Shown here piece by piece: positions 46,913-58,530 of a stretch of DNA of 64,000 bases (its first letter is position 1; the number at the start of each line of letters is the position of its first letter). Where the stretch lies: NCBI GenBank assembly GCA_947561585.1, contig CANNZV010001471.1, positions 301,003 to 365,002 of the forward strand. Reading direction: 5' to 3'. Under the pieces are notes generated by a model. It saw nothing but the letters and a program-made list of their open reading frames with translations. It ran no database searches and had not been told where the DNA came from. The translations under genes were made by a program, and so were the position numbers. Source of the DNA: Caprella mutica (lineage: Eukaryota; Arthropoda; Malacostraca; Amphipoda; Caprellidae).

Positions 46913-48551
46913 CAATCCATGATTTATTTTTTAAAATTTTACCATTTTACTTCTCTATTATGAATTTCCCCTTATTCGATTTCACTAAAGAAAGAATTTT
47001 AAAAACGCTAAATAAAACCTATCCATTCCCGCTCTAAATCTAACTGAACATTTATGAGATATATCGAATACAACCATCATAAAAGGCATGAACATCTCTG
47101 TTAGAATCGTACTGCAAAAATCGTTCCTAATTGGTAGACATTCGTATAATTCGTGGATTTTTCTTGTTCTACATACCCTCACGAATTGAAGCGGAAGAAT
47201 AACTTATACCGATTTTAAAGACCCAAATTATATAGCAAAAGATTCAAGAGATTCCTAATTATTCTAAAAAAATGCCTAACATTTTGGCAAGATTCATTAT
47301 TCTGATAACTATATTTTCCTAGTTCTAAAACTTTGATTTGGTTGATTGACATGGCATAGTATTTACTTCTCAAAATCATTCACAGGATTTAAAATACATC
47401 CTAACATTAATAATGTTCTGATACTCAACTCGGATATACGAGACGAATATCGTACCTCAAATTGTAGAATTCGCAGGCAATATAAGCTACTACACGATTG
47501 TGTATTTCATTTCGGAGTATTCGTGTATGAGTCGAATTGAATAGCCAGTGAATTTATAAGACAGGCGCTAGCTATCTATCGATGGCTGTGAGAGTTTCCG
47601 CTGGACTGAAGCTTTTCACTTCCTGTAGAACAAGTGCTTCCAATATTTGAACACGAATAACCTCCACAACCAACGACTGCCAAAAACAAAGCAAATGTAC
47701 TTTGGCAATTTATTCAAGTGCAAACAGCGCAAATGTATTCAGTATTTATGGCAACTCTTTCCTGTTCAGTTAACCAAGACTGTGAAAATGGAAAATCTTT
47801 GAGTTCATTTCATGCTGTGGATTTGATATTGAAGTGTTTGGATATTAAAATATAAATAGGTTTTTCACATAACCAGCTCTACAACTGAGAAATCAGAGAA
47901 TGTTCGGATAATTGTGTTTTAAATCTGAAATACACTCTTATAGTTAAGTACCTTCCCTCTACAGTTTTACGAATAGGAAAAATGAAAACCTTTAAAATAG
48001 GTCTAAATTTGATGCTCTGGGTGGCTGTAGGAGTATTTCAACTGGTCTGTCTTCAATGTGGTTCTTTATCATTTCAATTATCTGTGCATCATAAGTAGCT
48101 ACATCAGCAAAATAAATATCATGAAAGCAACCAAATAATATTTCTATTCAGATTTAAAGAACATTTCTATGGATCTCTTAAAACTATAATCTTAGTTATC
48201 TCTAATTCCAAATATGAATATGAACCATACATAGGAAACCTAGCCAGACCTATGTAATAATAATCATGTTATTTATAATTCCAAATATCTTTACGTACCA
48301 TATATGGTACACTTGGCATTGCCTTTGTAATCTGGCGGCACACATTGCCTCACACAGTCAACAAAATTATCGTCACTTCCTTCCTCTGTACGGCAACATT
48401 AACATCGTCTCCTTCCTACGCGACTCCGCCAAGGAAACCAATGAGCAAACTTCTCAAAGTTATAACAATTAAATCATATTCCTTTGCTTTCAACAGGTGA
48501 CACGAATTATGAAGAGGATATAGCAAGCTATACATGTATATTAAAGTCAAT
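46913..48551. other. Unique sequence, no gene recognised
   Basis: ORFs at 46985-47182, 47346-47540 and 48266-48472 are all under 70 codons and anonymous. The patch 47560-47700 (GGCGCTAGCTATCTATCG, GTTTCCGCTGGACTG) is modestly G+C-raised. Confidence 0.4.
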
Positions 48552-48770
48552 ATGTTGCAAGTTATAAGACAGTTACAAATTTAAAAAAAAATTATTTAAC
48601 TCGTCATTTCAATTGGTATCCATGATACTGCAGGCATCTTGGATACTAATCGAGTTAGATAACAATATCTATTATCTAAAAAAATATTATCTAACTCATT
48701 ATTTCAATTAGTATCCATGATACCTGCAGGTATCTCGGATACCAATTGAAAGAGCGAAAAATGTTTTAAA
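48552..48770. mobile_element. Family A element with duplicated core (copy A12)
   Basis: A worn left end (GCAAGTTATAAGACAGTTAC) precedes two consecutive core palindromes. The first is GGTATCCATGATAC-TGCAGGCATCTTGGATAC within AACTCGTCATTTC arms; the second is GTATCCATGATACC-TGCA-GGTATCTCGGATACC. The cores are about 109 bp apart and linked by AT-rich sequence with an inverted ATCTAT...ATAGATAT-like pair. The right terminal repeat is not visible. Confidence 0.65.
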
Positions 48771-49621
48771 AATATTAATATCATAAAATTTGTATAATTT
48801 TCCAATAATTTTCCAATAACAATAATAATCTCATTATCAACTCATATCCTTTTAATTTAAATAATTGTTTCTAAAATATATACCGACTGGTTTTTATTTA
48901 TATTTTTTATTATCTTTTCTACCTATTAAAAAGTGCAAAATACATGCAACATGGATGTGAGAAATCTACATTCTCACTACATCTGTACAATAATAGTAAC
49001 AGTGTGATGAATGGGAAGGATGATTATTATCTTATAATTTTCTTCTTAATTTCAAATGTTTTTCTCAGCAAACGGTCTAAATTATCGCCTGCGAAATCAC
49101 TGCTAACCAAGACAAGGATGGAGTGATAGTGGTGATATATGGTGCAAATTGATCTTTATCATTCAGAGCAGATGCTATCGGGAGACTAGTGCAGTTATTC
49201 TGCAACAACATGCAGCGCGCGGTTGTTAGAATCTAGAGCCACAAATGCAGTAAATCATTGCACATGAAAAGTCATAAATCTCACTACATCGAACGTGAAG
49301 GAATAACCCCTCGAAGCTCTCAAAATTCTATCAATCTTCTGGATGATGATACATCGCGTAAATATTCCTTCGTGTTGTTAAGCGAACAATGTTAAACTTT
49401 ACTACAGTGTGATCGCAGGCATGAGATTATTCCGCCCTGTGACACATTGGCTTGGAAACGTAAGAACGCTTGTGTCTGTAATTAGGTGTTATATTTATTA
49501 TTACGGCAACAGTATATAGGAAATACTTATTTGTTATGTAAAGAAGCCCCTGGTTCAACCCATTTAAAAATTTTGAAGTTAAATATGGCACGAATGGTGT
49601 GCATTAAGTTTTTCAGCCTTC
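48771..49621. other. Unique sequence
   Basis: The patch 49140-49470 is G+C-raised (GCAGCGCGCGGTTGTTAG, CCGCCCTGTGACACATTGGC) and non-repetitive. No ORF over 60 codons. Confidence 0.35.
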
Positions 49622-50484
49622 AATTAACCGCATGGTAAATTCACTGCACGGTAAATTCACCGCACCTCAATTCATCGCTCGGTGAATTCTCGCGAGAGCG
49701 ATTTAATTCAAAATATAACAATAAGGAATACAAAGGTGAAGATAAATATTACAAAGATGATAAACAAAGACTTCAACTTTATATTAGCCGCAGGTTTTTT
49801 TTTCTGGAACCCTTAATTATAGTTGTTTATTAGTTTATTAGTTCTTGCTATTAAAAAAAAGGATAACCAGAACCAAATAATAATGTCTAAGGTTGGCAAA
49901 GGACATTCAATGAGAAGATATCGTCTGCACATCCTAAAATATGAATTCTGCACAAATGCCTAAAATGCATCAAGCATGAACAAAAAGTAACCGCAATTAA
50001 CATTTTAAAAAGAATATTCCTGGAGAAATACCAACAAAGGGAAAAATACATACATTTAATCTGCCACTCCTCCACAAGGCTTGTTCTTGTTAAATTGTTG
50101 AATGTGTATGAGACTTTTAACGCAATTTAGTTATGATTTTTATTATTTCACTGCATTGTGTTCATATTATTTTATCAATTGTTTTCATTTACTTCAACGG
50201 TTCGTTGAATGAGGAGTGTGTTAGACAGACGTAATACATATAGAGTATTAAAGTAGATTCTCTATTAATTATAATATATACACACAGTTATCTAACCTTT
50301 TCTTGATTTTGAGTGAAACGAATTATCTAGACACATTATTTAATTCACCGTGCGGTTAATTTACCGCGCGGTGTATTTACCGCGCAGTGAATTTGCCACG
50401 CGGTGAATGTACCATGAGGCAAATTTACCCCTTGGTGAACTGAGGCTTGGTGAATTGTGTGCGGTGAACTTTCCGGCTGTGAAC
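49622..50484. mobile_element. Element bounded by iterated 16-bp GGTAAATTCACCGCAC motifs
   Basis: The left cluster (49622-49700) has GGTAAATTCAC at 49634 and 49650, then GGTGAATTCTCGCGAGAG with a TCTCGCGAGA palindrome. The right cluster (50343-50484) has units at 50354, 50370, 50386 and 50402 in strict 16-bp spacing (GGTTAATTTACCGCGC), decaying to GGTGAACTTTCC. The motif is itself nearly palindromic, so relative orientation is ambiguous. The intervening 640 bp are AT-rich, with only a 62-codon anonymous ORF. Resembles a non-autonomous DNA transposon with reiterated subterminal repeats. Confidence 0.5.
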
Positions 50485-53466
50485 TTATACTTGTAATCAG
50501 CTCGTAATCTCGTATATACGAATGATAGATAATTTTCTTTTTTGAAAAATAGAAATAACCTGGTTATAATATCAACTACTTGTATTTATCAATAAACAAA
50601 ATTAACATTTTGATATTATTAAAAGTACATCACATTAGACGAATAGAGTTATGATAAAAAAACTGTGTTAAATATGAGTGTCCAGATGCAGTGTCATAAT
50701 TAGTTGGCAATCTGTACTCGTTACCTTTTTCCATGTAGCCCAGAGTCCTGATAAATAAATAAACATTTCTCGTTAGTTTATTTCGCTGTTGTGTAATCAG
50801 ATTAAAGTAAACTTGTGATGAGTGTGATTTTAATTCGAATGTAATACCATAAGTATGTTACAGCTATGTGAATAGGAATAAAAGAATTAAAATAGTCTCA
50901 TTTCAGTAGGCTTTGGACACTCAACTAACCAGAAAATGAAATTTATGAGATAAATTACACTAACAGTCAATTCTTCATTAATTTGACAACTATTTCTATA
51001 GACCATTTCGCCATAGTAGCAGCAAAAAAGGCAATTTGCAACCTAACTCATTGTTTTTTAAACAGACATTACCTTTCTATTGCAATCATTTTGTAACTTT
51101 AAGTTCTTAGGATCAGGAAGCCAGAAGACCAATCAGCAGTTGTAGAACATTATTGAGCGTTTAATCATTTTATACTATGCATTTATATGATTATTATTGC
51201 AAATAATTGTAAAAGGATAATGGAGATTATCCTTTCAAATTCTAAAATTTGAAAAGAAAATTTCAAGAAATTTCTAAAAAGATTTGCACTGCGCGTCAAT
51301 AACTGGTGAAACATGAAATTCATATAACATACATTGGATAACTGAAATACGAATATAACAAATAATCATCTAATAGTTTGCAAGCAGCTTATTCATTTTC
51401 ATATTCCAACATTTAAGAACTGCTTTCTTGGCGTGAATAAAATTTTCATGACAAGATCTGGTTTTGTAATCTTCGACTTTTTTTTCTGAAAATCCTCATG
51501 CTTTTTATGTCGGAATAATACATTGCTTTTAAAATAAATCTCAACAATAATAATATCATTAATGTTTAATTTGAAATAACATTTTAGTTTAATAACAAAA
51601 AACATTAAGTTTTATTATTTTACCTGAAGAATAGCAATGAAAAGTACCTATAAGAATCTACTATCAATTTATGCTGTTTATTCTCGAGGAAACGAAACGG
51701 TTAAATAAATTCTTCTGCTTGTGCTGCTCCTGCAGAAAAAAATACTTTGAATATTACCGGAGAGAGAAGGTGCGTAAATAAATTAGATTTATATTCTGCA
51801 AAATACAACCACTCGCTAATTCTCATAGCAGTGTTTTGTTCGACTATTTGCATTCCGTCAGACGATCCACTTTTCCACTGGAGCCTTTTTTCCTCCCAAA
51901 GAAAAATCCTTTTGCGTCTTCCATGCAGAATAATTTGATCTGTGAAAATAGTTTAGGAAGAGAAAGAAGAAGAAGAAGGAGAAGAAGGAGCACTTCCTAC
52001 TGCGCGTCAACAACAATTCTCTATTGCTACATTAGTTCTCGTAAGCACGGCACAAATTTGTTTTATATCCAATAAACTGTATTTCCCCTTTCGAACACCA
52101 AGAAATTTCGACTTTTACCATTTCATAACATTTCGGGAATTACGATGCAAGTCGGAAAACTTATGAAGCTTTTGGGCGAGAAATTCAGAAGATTGCTCGA
52201 CAAATGAGAGCAACTTTGGCTGTAGTTGAACTTATTCAAATTTAGAAGAGTTATGAAGGTATGATTAGGAAGGAAATTTCAAAACTGCTTCATCCAAAGT
52301 ATTTATTTTATAGAGCAATATTAAGCCAGATCACAATGCTCTTATTTTATTTTTTTATGTTTCAAAATCAGGTATTCTGTCTGGTTTGCCACTTTGATGG
52401 GAATTATAACGTTGTTGAATTGTGTAACTTTGAAGCATTCGACCACATGCATTGTCCTGTTCACAACTGTTTCCATTTATTCAAATTACTATTTTCCCAT
52501 GGCTCTTAACACTATCTCTATAAAGTTCATTCGAAATCATAGAGCTCACCTGCATCTCCTCAGACCGAACATCTTTTCACCACAGCAAACTTTTCTCCGT
52601 TTGCAAACTTGGCAGTTATTGAATTGTCCTGATTTTTGAGTCTCCCTATCCGTGGCAAACCAAGCGTTCAATTTTTGTGGCCAAAACCTGGAGGTTTTCT
52701 CGTTCTTTTTTGTCTGTTCCTCGCGGGAGAGCAGATGAATGCTGCTGATGAACTGATTCAATTATCTGTAATGGAGTTATGTTCTCTTTATGATTAAAAT
52801 GAGCGATGGCAAGGGATTCATTGTGACTGCTGATGCTGCTCAGGTCTTTTATTCTCTCCCACCCAACGATTTTCATTCTGGTAATTAGACCACTATTGTT
52901 CACTGCTAATTCTTTCACATTATTCAAATACTGTTAACATATACAGTGTTAACTCTCACACATCTTGCTAACTCTCTCATTTTATTCTTAACATTGCGGT
53001 TGAATCATGAGCGCAAGTTATTTGCATGATTTATTTCGAGATCCATTCCCTATATTGGATTCTTCTTCCCATTACAAAATTTACGAGTAAATTTAAGTCC
53101 TGGATAATGAACATTTGGAAATGGCAAAAAAGTTACTCCGCAGAACCGTTGCTCCAGAGATTTATGGCTATTTCTCCTACGGTTGATAGATAAGCAGAGC
53201 GCAAATAGAGATCTGCTCAGGGAGATAGACATGCTACTGTGAAGGAAGAAATGACAGCTAAGATGAATAGAAATGTAGAAAAAAGGAATATAATCCTTTG
53301 GGAACTGTTGATGTAATGTCATGATCTTCATCTTCAATTTCAAAGGCCTAAATAGATATGTAATACCTTTCGATGGATATCTTCATGGGAAATCGTCTCA
53401 CGGCTTAGTTATACATTCATTACAATTTTAAAGGCTTGCATAACAATCGAAAAATTAATAAAAGCT
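50485..53466. other. Long unique sequence, no gene recognised
   Basis: A short (GAA/GGA)n purine run lies at 51958-51991. Several ORFs of 60-97 codons overlap in 51747-53343 on both strands. The most hydrophilic (52646-52927, minus) starts at TTG and shows no motif. The stretch 52540-52930 is slightly G+C-raised. Nothing rises above chance. Confidence 0.4.
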
Positions 53467-53523
53467 GCAGATCGTCTGTTATTGTCCATTACGGTAAATA
53501 TTGTTGGTATTTTATCGTAAAAA
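53467..53523 (-). mobile_element. Family B end fragment, reverse (copy B6)
   Basis: CAGATCGTCTGTTATTGTCC, ATTACGGTAAATATTG and TATTTTATCGTAAAA are the complement of the conserved family B end. It stops where a family D repeat starts, so D may have inserted into a B copy. Confidence 0.75.
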
Positions 53524-53826
53524 TCCATTGACTTATGACCTGATCGCTCCCCAAATCTAACAAAATGGTTCCTGTTCATTGTTCAATCGTCACGCTAAGT
53601 TTCATGCAATATAGTTTAATACTTTTTGAGTTATAGATGACCATGACCTTGACCTTTGATTGGGTCACTCCCAAAACTCTAGCAGCAGGTCACTGGACAT
53701 GGACCAATCGTTTCACCAAATTTCAGGCAATTTGGTTGAACACTATTTCAGTTATGCGAATAACAAGATGATAAATAAATAAATAAACGACGACTAAAAT
53801 ATGACCTTCCCGCATTCTGCGAAGGT
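53524..53826 (+). mobile_element. Family D repeat, best copy (retroposon 3' tail-like)
   Basis: About 300 bp ending in an A-rich (TAAA)n stretch (GATAAATAAATAAATAAAC, 53771-53789) and CCTTCCCGCATTCTGCGAAGG. Phrases such as AAGTTTCATGCAATATAG ... CTTTTTGAGTTATAGATGACC resemble 3' untranslated tails of arthropod non-LTR retrotransposons. That is a resemblance from memory, not a database result. Fragments lie at 2277-2365 and, reversed, 9526-9640. Confidence 0.5.
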
Positions 53827-53845
53827 AAGTATATCATTTTGTCTT

Positions 53846-53924
53846 TTATTCTCGTGGAAAAAGTAGGAGGAGCTTAGCAAAAAGTCTGGTGGAAAGAGTT
53901 AAAAAACCCTACGTGTGTACGGCC
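53846..53924. mobile_element. Family F right-half fragment
   Basis: TTATTCTCGTGGAAAAAGTA, GGAGGAGCTTAGCAAAAAG and CCCTACGTGTGTACGGCC match the right half of 13613-13862 with only one or two differences. It follows the family D repeat after about 20 bp. Confidence 0.85.
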
Positions 53925-54662
53925 CTTTAAGTGTGATCAGAGACTAAAAATAATCCAAATTACGAGATTTTAGTAAAGAAGTGAATTAGTTCATTTTATG
54001 CAATCTATATGCAAAAAATAATGAATTCCATCATCATCAAAATGTTATGTAATTGTACCTTTGTAATGGTAATGATATTATCTGAAGAATATTAAAAACA
54101 TCTGAAGGTTTATAATAAAATACGTAAAATGAGCAAATAAAACTAATTACTGTTAAAAAATCGAAACTGTAAAATGTTACTTAAATTAAGTATTGATTTC
54201 AGTTATATTAAATAAATGTAACATAATATTGTGTAGCTTCAGATATTACATCATTATACAAAACTCCAATATTTTTATTTCAAACAATTAAGTTCAATAC
54301 GAACGAATGAATAATAAATTAGATCAAATTAACTTCGCTAGAACAGTCAGTACTGAAGAAGTTAATGGAGTGATTTTACATGAAGAGGAAATTATGCTAC
54401 AGATTTGCCTTTATTTCTTATGTATGTTTGTGAATAGAAAGTACTTTTATTCCGATATTTAGAGTGTCTCGAAAACAAGAGAATAGTCATTAAAATATGA
54501 ATTAACCTATAATTTATTAACTGATATTTGAAGCAAACAATCCATTGATAGTTATAATATATTGGCAGGAACCTTATTTACGGGAATATTCTACCCGAAA
54601 ACTCTGACAAATTGGGTACCGTGATACTCCTTACTGCCTGAAGATTAACAAATAGTTTGATA
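53925..54662. other. AT-rich sequence, nothing recognised
   Basis: Leads to GATACAGTGGAAC at 54659, the start of the 15-bp array. Confidence 0.5.
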
Positions 54663-55705
54663 CAGTGGAACTGCTCTATAGTGAACTCCTCTATAGTGAA
54701 CTCCTCTATAGTGAACTACTCTGTAGTGAACTGCTCTATAGTGAACTCCTCTATAGTGAACTGCTCTATAGTGAACTCCTCTATAGTGAACTACTCTCTA
54801 GTGAACTCCTCTATAGTGAACTCCGCTATAGTGAACTCCTCTATAGTGAACTCCTCTATAGTGGACTCCTCTATAGTGAACTCCTCTATAGTGGACTCCT
54901 CTATAGTGAACTCCTCTATAGTGAACTCCTCTATAGTGGACTCCGCTATAGTGAACTCCTCTATAGTGAACTCCTCTATAGTGAACTCCTCTATAGTGGA
55001 CTCCTCTATAGTGAACTCCTCTATAGTGAACTCCTCTATAGTGAACTCCTCTAAAGTGAACTCCTTTATAGTGAACTCCTCTATAGTGAACTCCTCTATA
55101 GTGGACTCCTCTATAGTGAACTCCTCTATAGTGAACTCCTCTATAGTGAACTCCTCTATAGTGAACTCCTCTATAGTGAACTCCTCTATAGTGAACTCCT
55201 CTATAGTGAACTGCTCTATAGTGAACTCCTCTATAGTGAACTCCTCTATAGTGAACTCCTCTATAGTGAACTCCTCTATAGTGAACTCCTCTATAGTGAA
55301 CTGCTCTATAGTGAACTGCTCTATAGTGAACTCCTCTATAGTGAACTACTCTGTAGTGGACTCCGCTATAGTGAACTCCTCTATAGTGAACTCCTCTATA
55401 GTGGACTCCTATATAGTGAACTCCTCTATAGTGGACTCCTCTATAGTGAACTCCTCTATAGTGGACTCCTCTATAGTGAACTCCTCTATAGTGAACTCCT
55501 CTATAGTGAACTCCTCTATATAGTGAACTCCTCTATAGTGAACTCCTCTATATGTGGACTCCGCTATAGTGAACTCCTCTATAGTGAACTCCTCTATAGT
55601 GAACTCCTCTATAGTGAACTCCGCTATAGTGAACTCCTCTATAGTGAACTCCTCTATAGTGGACTCCTCTATAGTGAACTCCTCTATAGTGGACTCCTCT
55701 ATAGT
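54663..55705. repeat. 15-bp tandem array, about 69 units, probably born from a transposon end
   Basis: Starts TA-CAGTGGAACTGCTCTATAG, after which CTCCTCTATAGTGAA repeats in 15-bp register for just over 1 kb. Variants are GTGGACTCC, CTGCTC and CTCCGC; a register slip (CTATATAGTG) occurs near 55525 and CTATATGTGG near 55551. Because 15 is a multiple of three, several frames stay open on both strands (SIVNS, ELLYS and TIEEF repeats, up to 288 codons). These start at non-ATG codons and are artefacts. The opening CAGTGGAACTGCTCTATAGT resembles the iterated ends of pogo/Tigger-type transposons. Confidence 0.93.
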
Positions 55706-56015
55706 GAAAAACATTGAGTCCCCTTAAAACAAATCCAAAGACTATGTAGAACATATGCACATCAATAGTATTAAATACCTTTATTTTATCGCCTGTAAAT
55801 GGCACAGGTAACCAAAGGTAGTTTTTGATATTATTGCATGGATTAGATATCTAAGCCTCATAATCTTGGTGAAGAAAAATAAAGAAGATTACTGCAATTC
55901 CTGTCTATAAATTATCATGCAGTAATTAATCGTTATTATAATACACTATAATAAAATGATTCATTAAACAATATTTATCTTTATATTTATTTACCTCATG
56001 TGTTGATTTATGAAT
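55706..56015. other. Unique AT-rich sequence
   Basis: No repeat recognised; no matching second end of a pogo-like element is visible right of the array. Confidence 0.45.
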
Positions 56016-56198
56016 GGTAAGTTGCCAGGTAACGAACATATGTAATAACTTATTTATTCAATTCGTTATTTTAATTAGTATCCATGATACCCGCAGGTAT
56101 CATGGATACCAATTAAAATAAAAGTAAATAGTAACTATTATATTCTTTTTTCTTTAAGATCGAAAACGTTGATGTGTTCGATAACGTGGAACTTAGCC
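56016..56198. mobile_element. Family A element, decayed ends (copy A13)
   Basis: The core is well preserved: GTATCCATGATACC-CGCA-GGTATCATGGATACC in arms TTATTTTAATT / AATTAAAATAAAAG. Ends are worn: left GGTAAGTTGCCAGG, right GATCGAAAACGTTGATG ... GGAACTTAGCCT. Confidence 0.7.
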
Positions 56199-56299
56199 TC
56201 TGTGAACTACCAAAAGATATTGCATTGTTTTTGTATGTGCATCCATTGCACTGAAACTAGAGATTTCGTTACATTCATTAATGGTTATTTATTTCAGTT

Positions 56300-56460
56300 G
56301 AAATAGGTGGGCGGGGCTTAAAGCCTATACTCGGTAAAGGCTGTGCCGATAACCTTGGAGTCGGCGGCGCTAAATTTCAACTGGGAGGGTTTATTTAATG
56401 TTACGAGATAGCAGAGAAAAGTTCGGGAGTTTCAAAAGTGCGGATAAAATGGTTCTCTTG
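56300..56460. other. G+C-raised island with a 9-bp inverted pair
   Basis: AGTTGAAAT at about 56297 pairs with ATTTCAACT at about 56375, enclosing GGTGGGCGGGGCTTAAAGCC and GGAGTCGGCGGCGCT. It could be a small unclassified fold-back element or a regulatory island. Confidence 0.25.
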
Positions 56461-56659
56461 AGAACAGTTTCCACGGCGAATATATTGCAACAAAAGACAA
56501 AATTTTAATCATGGATGAAAGAAAATCATGACATATTAATTCAAAGTAACTGCTTCGATAAATCGGTGAGATGTAAAATAAAATAAAAGAATGTTTAAAT
56601 ATAAAACTAAAATTTCTACCGATATCAAATCGTACGATTGGTGTGACGTTTTTATCTAA

Positions 56660-56864
56660 GGCCCATATTATAGCTGATAAAATGCCGCGTTTTTCATGCC
56701 CTGTTTACGCCTCTTCCATTGTATATCACGGTTAAATGAATGGAGAGCAGTAAAAACGTTAGTATAGACTGTAAATTTATCATTCATTTAACCGTGATTA
56801 ATCAAGAGGCGTATAAACTTGGCAGTGAAAACGCGACGTGTTATCTTCTATTAGAGAATGGGCC
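56660..56864. mobile_element. Family E fold-back element, 205 bp, TAA duplication
   Basis: Ends GGCCCATATTATAGCTGAT and its imperfect complement (...AGAATGGGCC) continue into long arms: GCCGCGTTTTTCATGCC with GGCAGTGAAAACGCG, ACGCCTCTTCC with AAGAGGCGT, and ATCACGGTTAAATGAATG with CATTTAACCGTGAT. TAA flanks both ends, as in PIF/Harbinger-type insertions. Unpaired loop about 50 bp. No ORF. Confidence 0.75.
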
Positions 56865-56965
56865 TAAGAGGTGAAAGAACAAGGTACCTAAAGGTCAACT
56901 GCTGCCACCTGTTGAGAGAAACAGATATACCTATTGGAAGCTACATCACCTGTTGAGTTAAACCT

Positions 56966-57202
56966 CACTGAAAAAAATACGGGGTCAAATTGACTCGAAA
57001 TTTGAGTTTTCAGATTGTCCCAAAACCGGGTCAAAAATGTGAGTCAATTTGACTAATCCTAATAATTTATTCTAAAATAAGAGTCATATTGACTCCTAAT
57101 TCATAGTCAGGTAGAGACAATTAGGAAAAATACTCTAATGTTGGAGTTTTGCCAGACTTGACTCAAACAATGAGTCAGGCTGACTCGCAATTTTTCTCAG
57201 TG
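56966..57202. mobile_element. Family H TIR element with CACTG ends, about 237 bp
   Basis: Left CACTGAAAAAAATACGG and right TTGAC-rich sequence ending GCAATTTTTCTCAGTG form inverted ends. Inside, GAGTCAA(A/T)TTGACTC-like words recur at least five times, in both orientations. CACTG ends occur in CACTA and Chapaev-type elements, but no target duplication is clear, so the class is open. Confidence 0.6.
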
Positions 57203-58530
57203 TATCTGTGTTTGAATGGAACAGGAGTCAGACATTTTGCTATAGTCTGTCACTGCCATGTTTCAGTGTATGTCCGGTAAAGCTAATCAATTGGCTTTCA
57301 TTTCAAAAGATTGTAACTCAGATATGTCTACTTGGCATAAAATTTTAATTGATTCCTATATTCACATGTTAATTTTGGCTTGAAATTTTAAAAAATGAGT
57401 CGAAATTTGCTTGGGTCAGAATTTTTGTAGAATTTTGACTCCAAATCGGCTTACTCTTTTTCAAGTCTCCGACAGCTATGAGGAGATGGTAGATATAATC
57501 ATTGGGAGTGTATTGATTATTGTGGTGATTATCTGCAAAGAAATTGGAAGGATTGGAGCGGTTGAGTACTTGTTGAGTGGAAAATCTTCAATCTCATTTA
57601 TATAACAATGGGAACAAGTGTGGATATTCAAAAGTTTTTATAAGTTAATTAAAAAGAGTGAAACCTGAAATAAACAGTACAGATTTCATCAATTTCCTAT
57701 TATATTCAAATCTTACAAATTTATTCTTTGTACCCATGTAGGGTTTCTTTTATGAATGTTATATTAGTAAAGTTTCTTTTTTTATGTTTTATTATTAAAT
57801 TGTGAAAAATTAAATCTCAGATATATTCTTTTCTCTGCCTATACTTTACAAAGTCAAATACTACCGTAGATAAAATAAAATGTAGAGGTTTTTATTCATA
57901 TCTAAATTAAGATGGTGAAACCAATTAAAATACCAATTTATAATTAAAACGGGAAATGCACAATTGATTTAAACTTTGATGCTCTCATTAATATTATTTA
58001 CCAGGTGTTGATACCTACAAGAATTATTTGATTAACCCGTACATGGAGGGTGTCCTTATTTCGGGACAGCAATCTGTAGATGTGGCACATCAGCAAAGTT
58101 AAAGTTGAGCAACCGTGTATGGGTTCAGAAAATTGTTAAATGAATTCATCTTTAATGCCAATATTAATAGCTAAGAATAAATACACATGATTATTTATTA
58201 AATATTAGTTAATTGTTTTTATATTGTCTACATTAAGTGTAAAAGTTAACTCATAAAAAGTAAAATTTTGCGAATACCAAAAAGTTTGCATAGATTTTGT
58301 CTGGTGTAAGAAATATTCTGTATGAATAATTTGTGGACATTTTGTACCTTACATCGAGATTTTCCACCAATATCTATAGGAATTGAAACACAAAAAAGTC
58401 GAAAGATCCATTCTCAATTGCTTGTACGATCTTTTTTCGAGGTTTTTATATATATACCACTCTATAGTATGTATTTCTCTATATATATGATTTGTCACAC
58501 TGCAACACCAACTTCAAGCGTTGTTCTGAG
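57203..58530. other. AT-rich sequence, nothing recognised
   Basis: ORF 57411-57605 (64 codons) reads through a patch with the same TGACTC words as element H. No gene supported. Confidence 0.4.

Noticed and set aside
52646..52927. 93-codon hydrophilic reverse ORF
   Set aside because: The apparent start is TTG, neighbouring frames are equally open, and no motif is recognisable.
54657..55523. 288-codon ORF (plus) and 85-129-codon shadows in the 15-bp array
   Set aside because: The unit is a multiple of three and lacks stops in several frames; the long frame starts at TTG and the peptide is a pure pentapeptide repeat. A repeat artefact.
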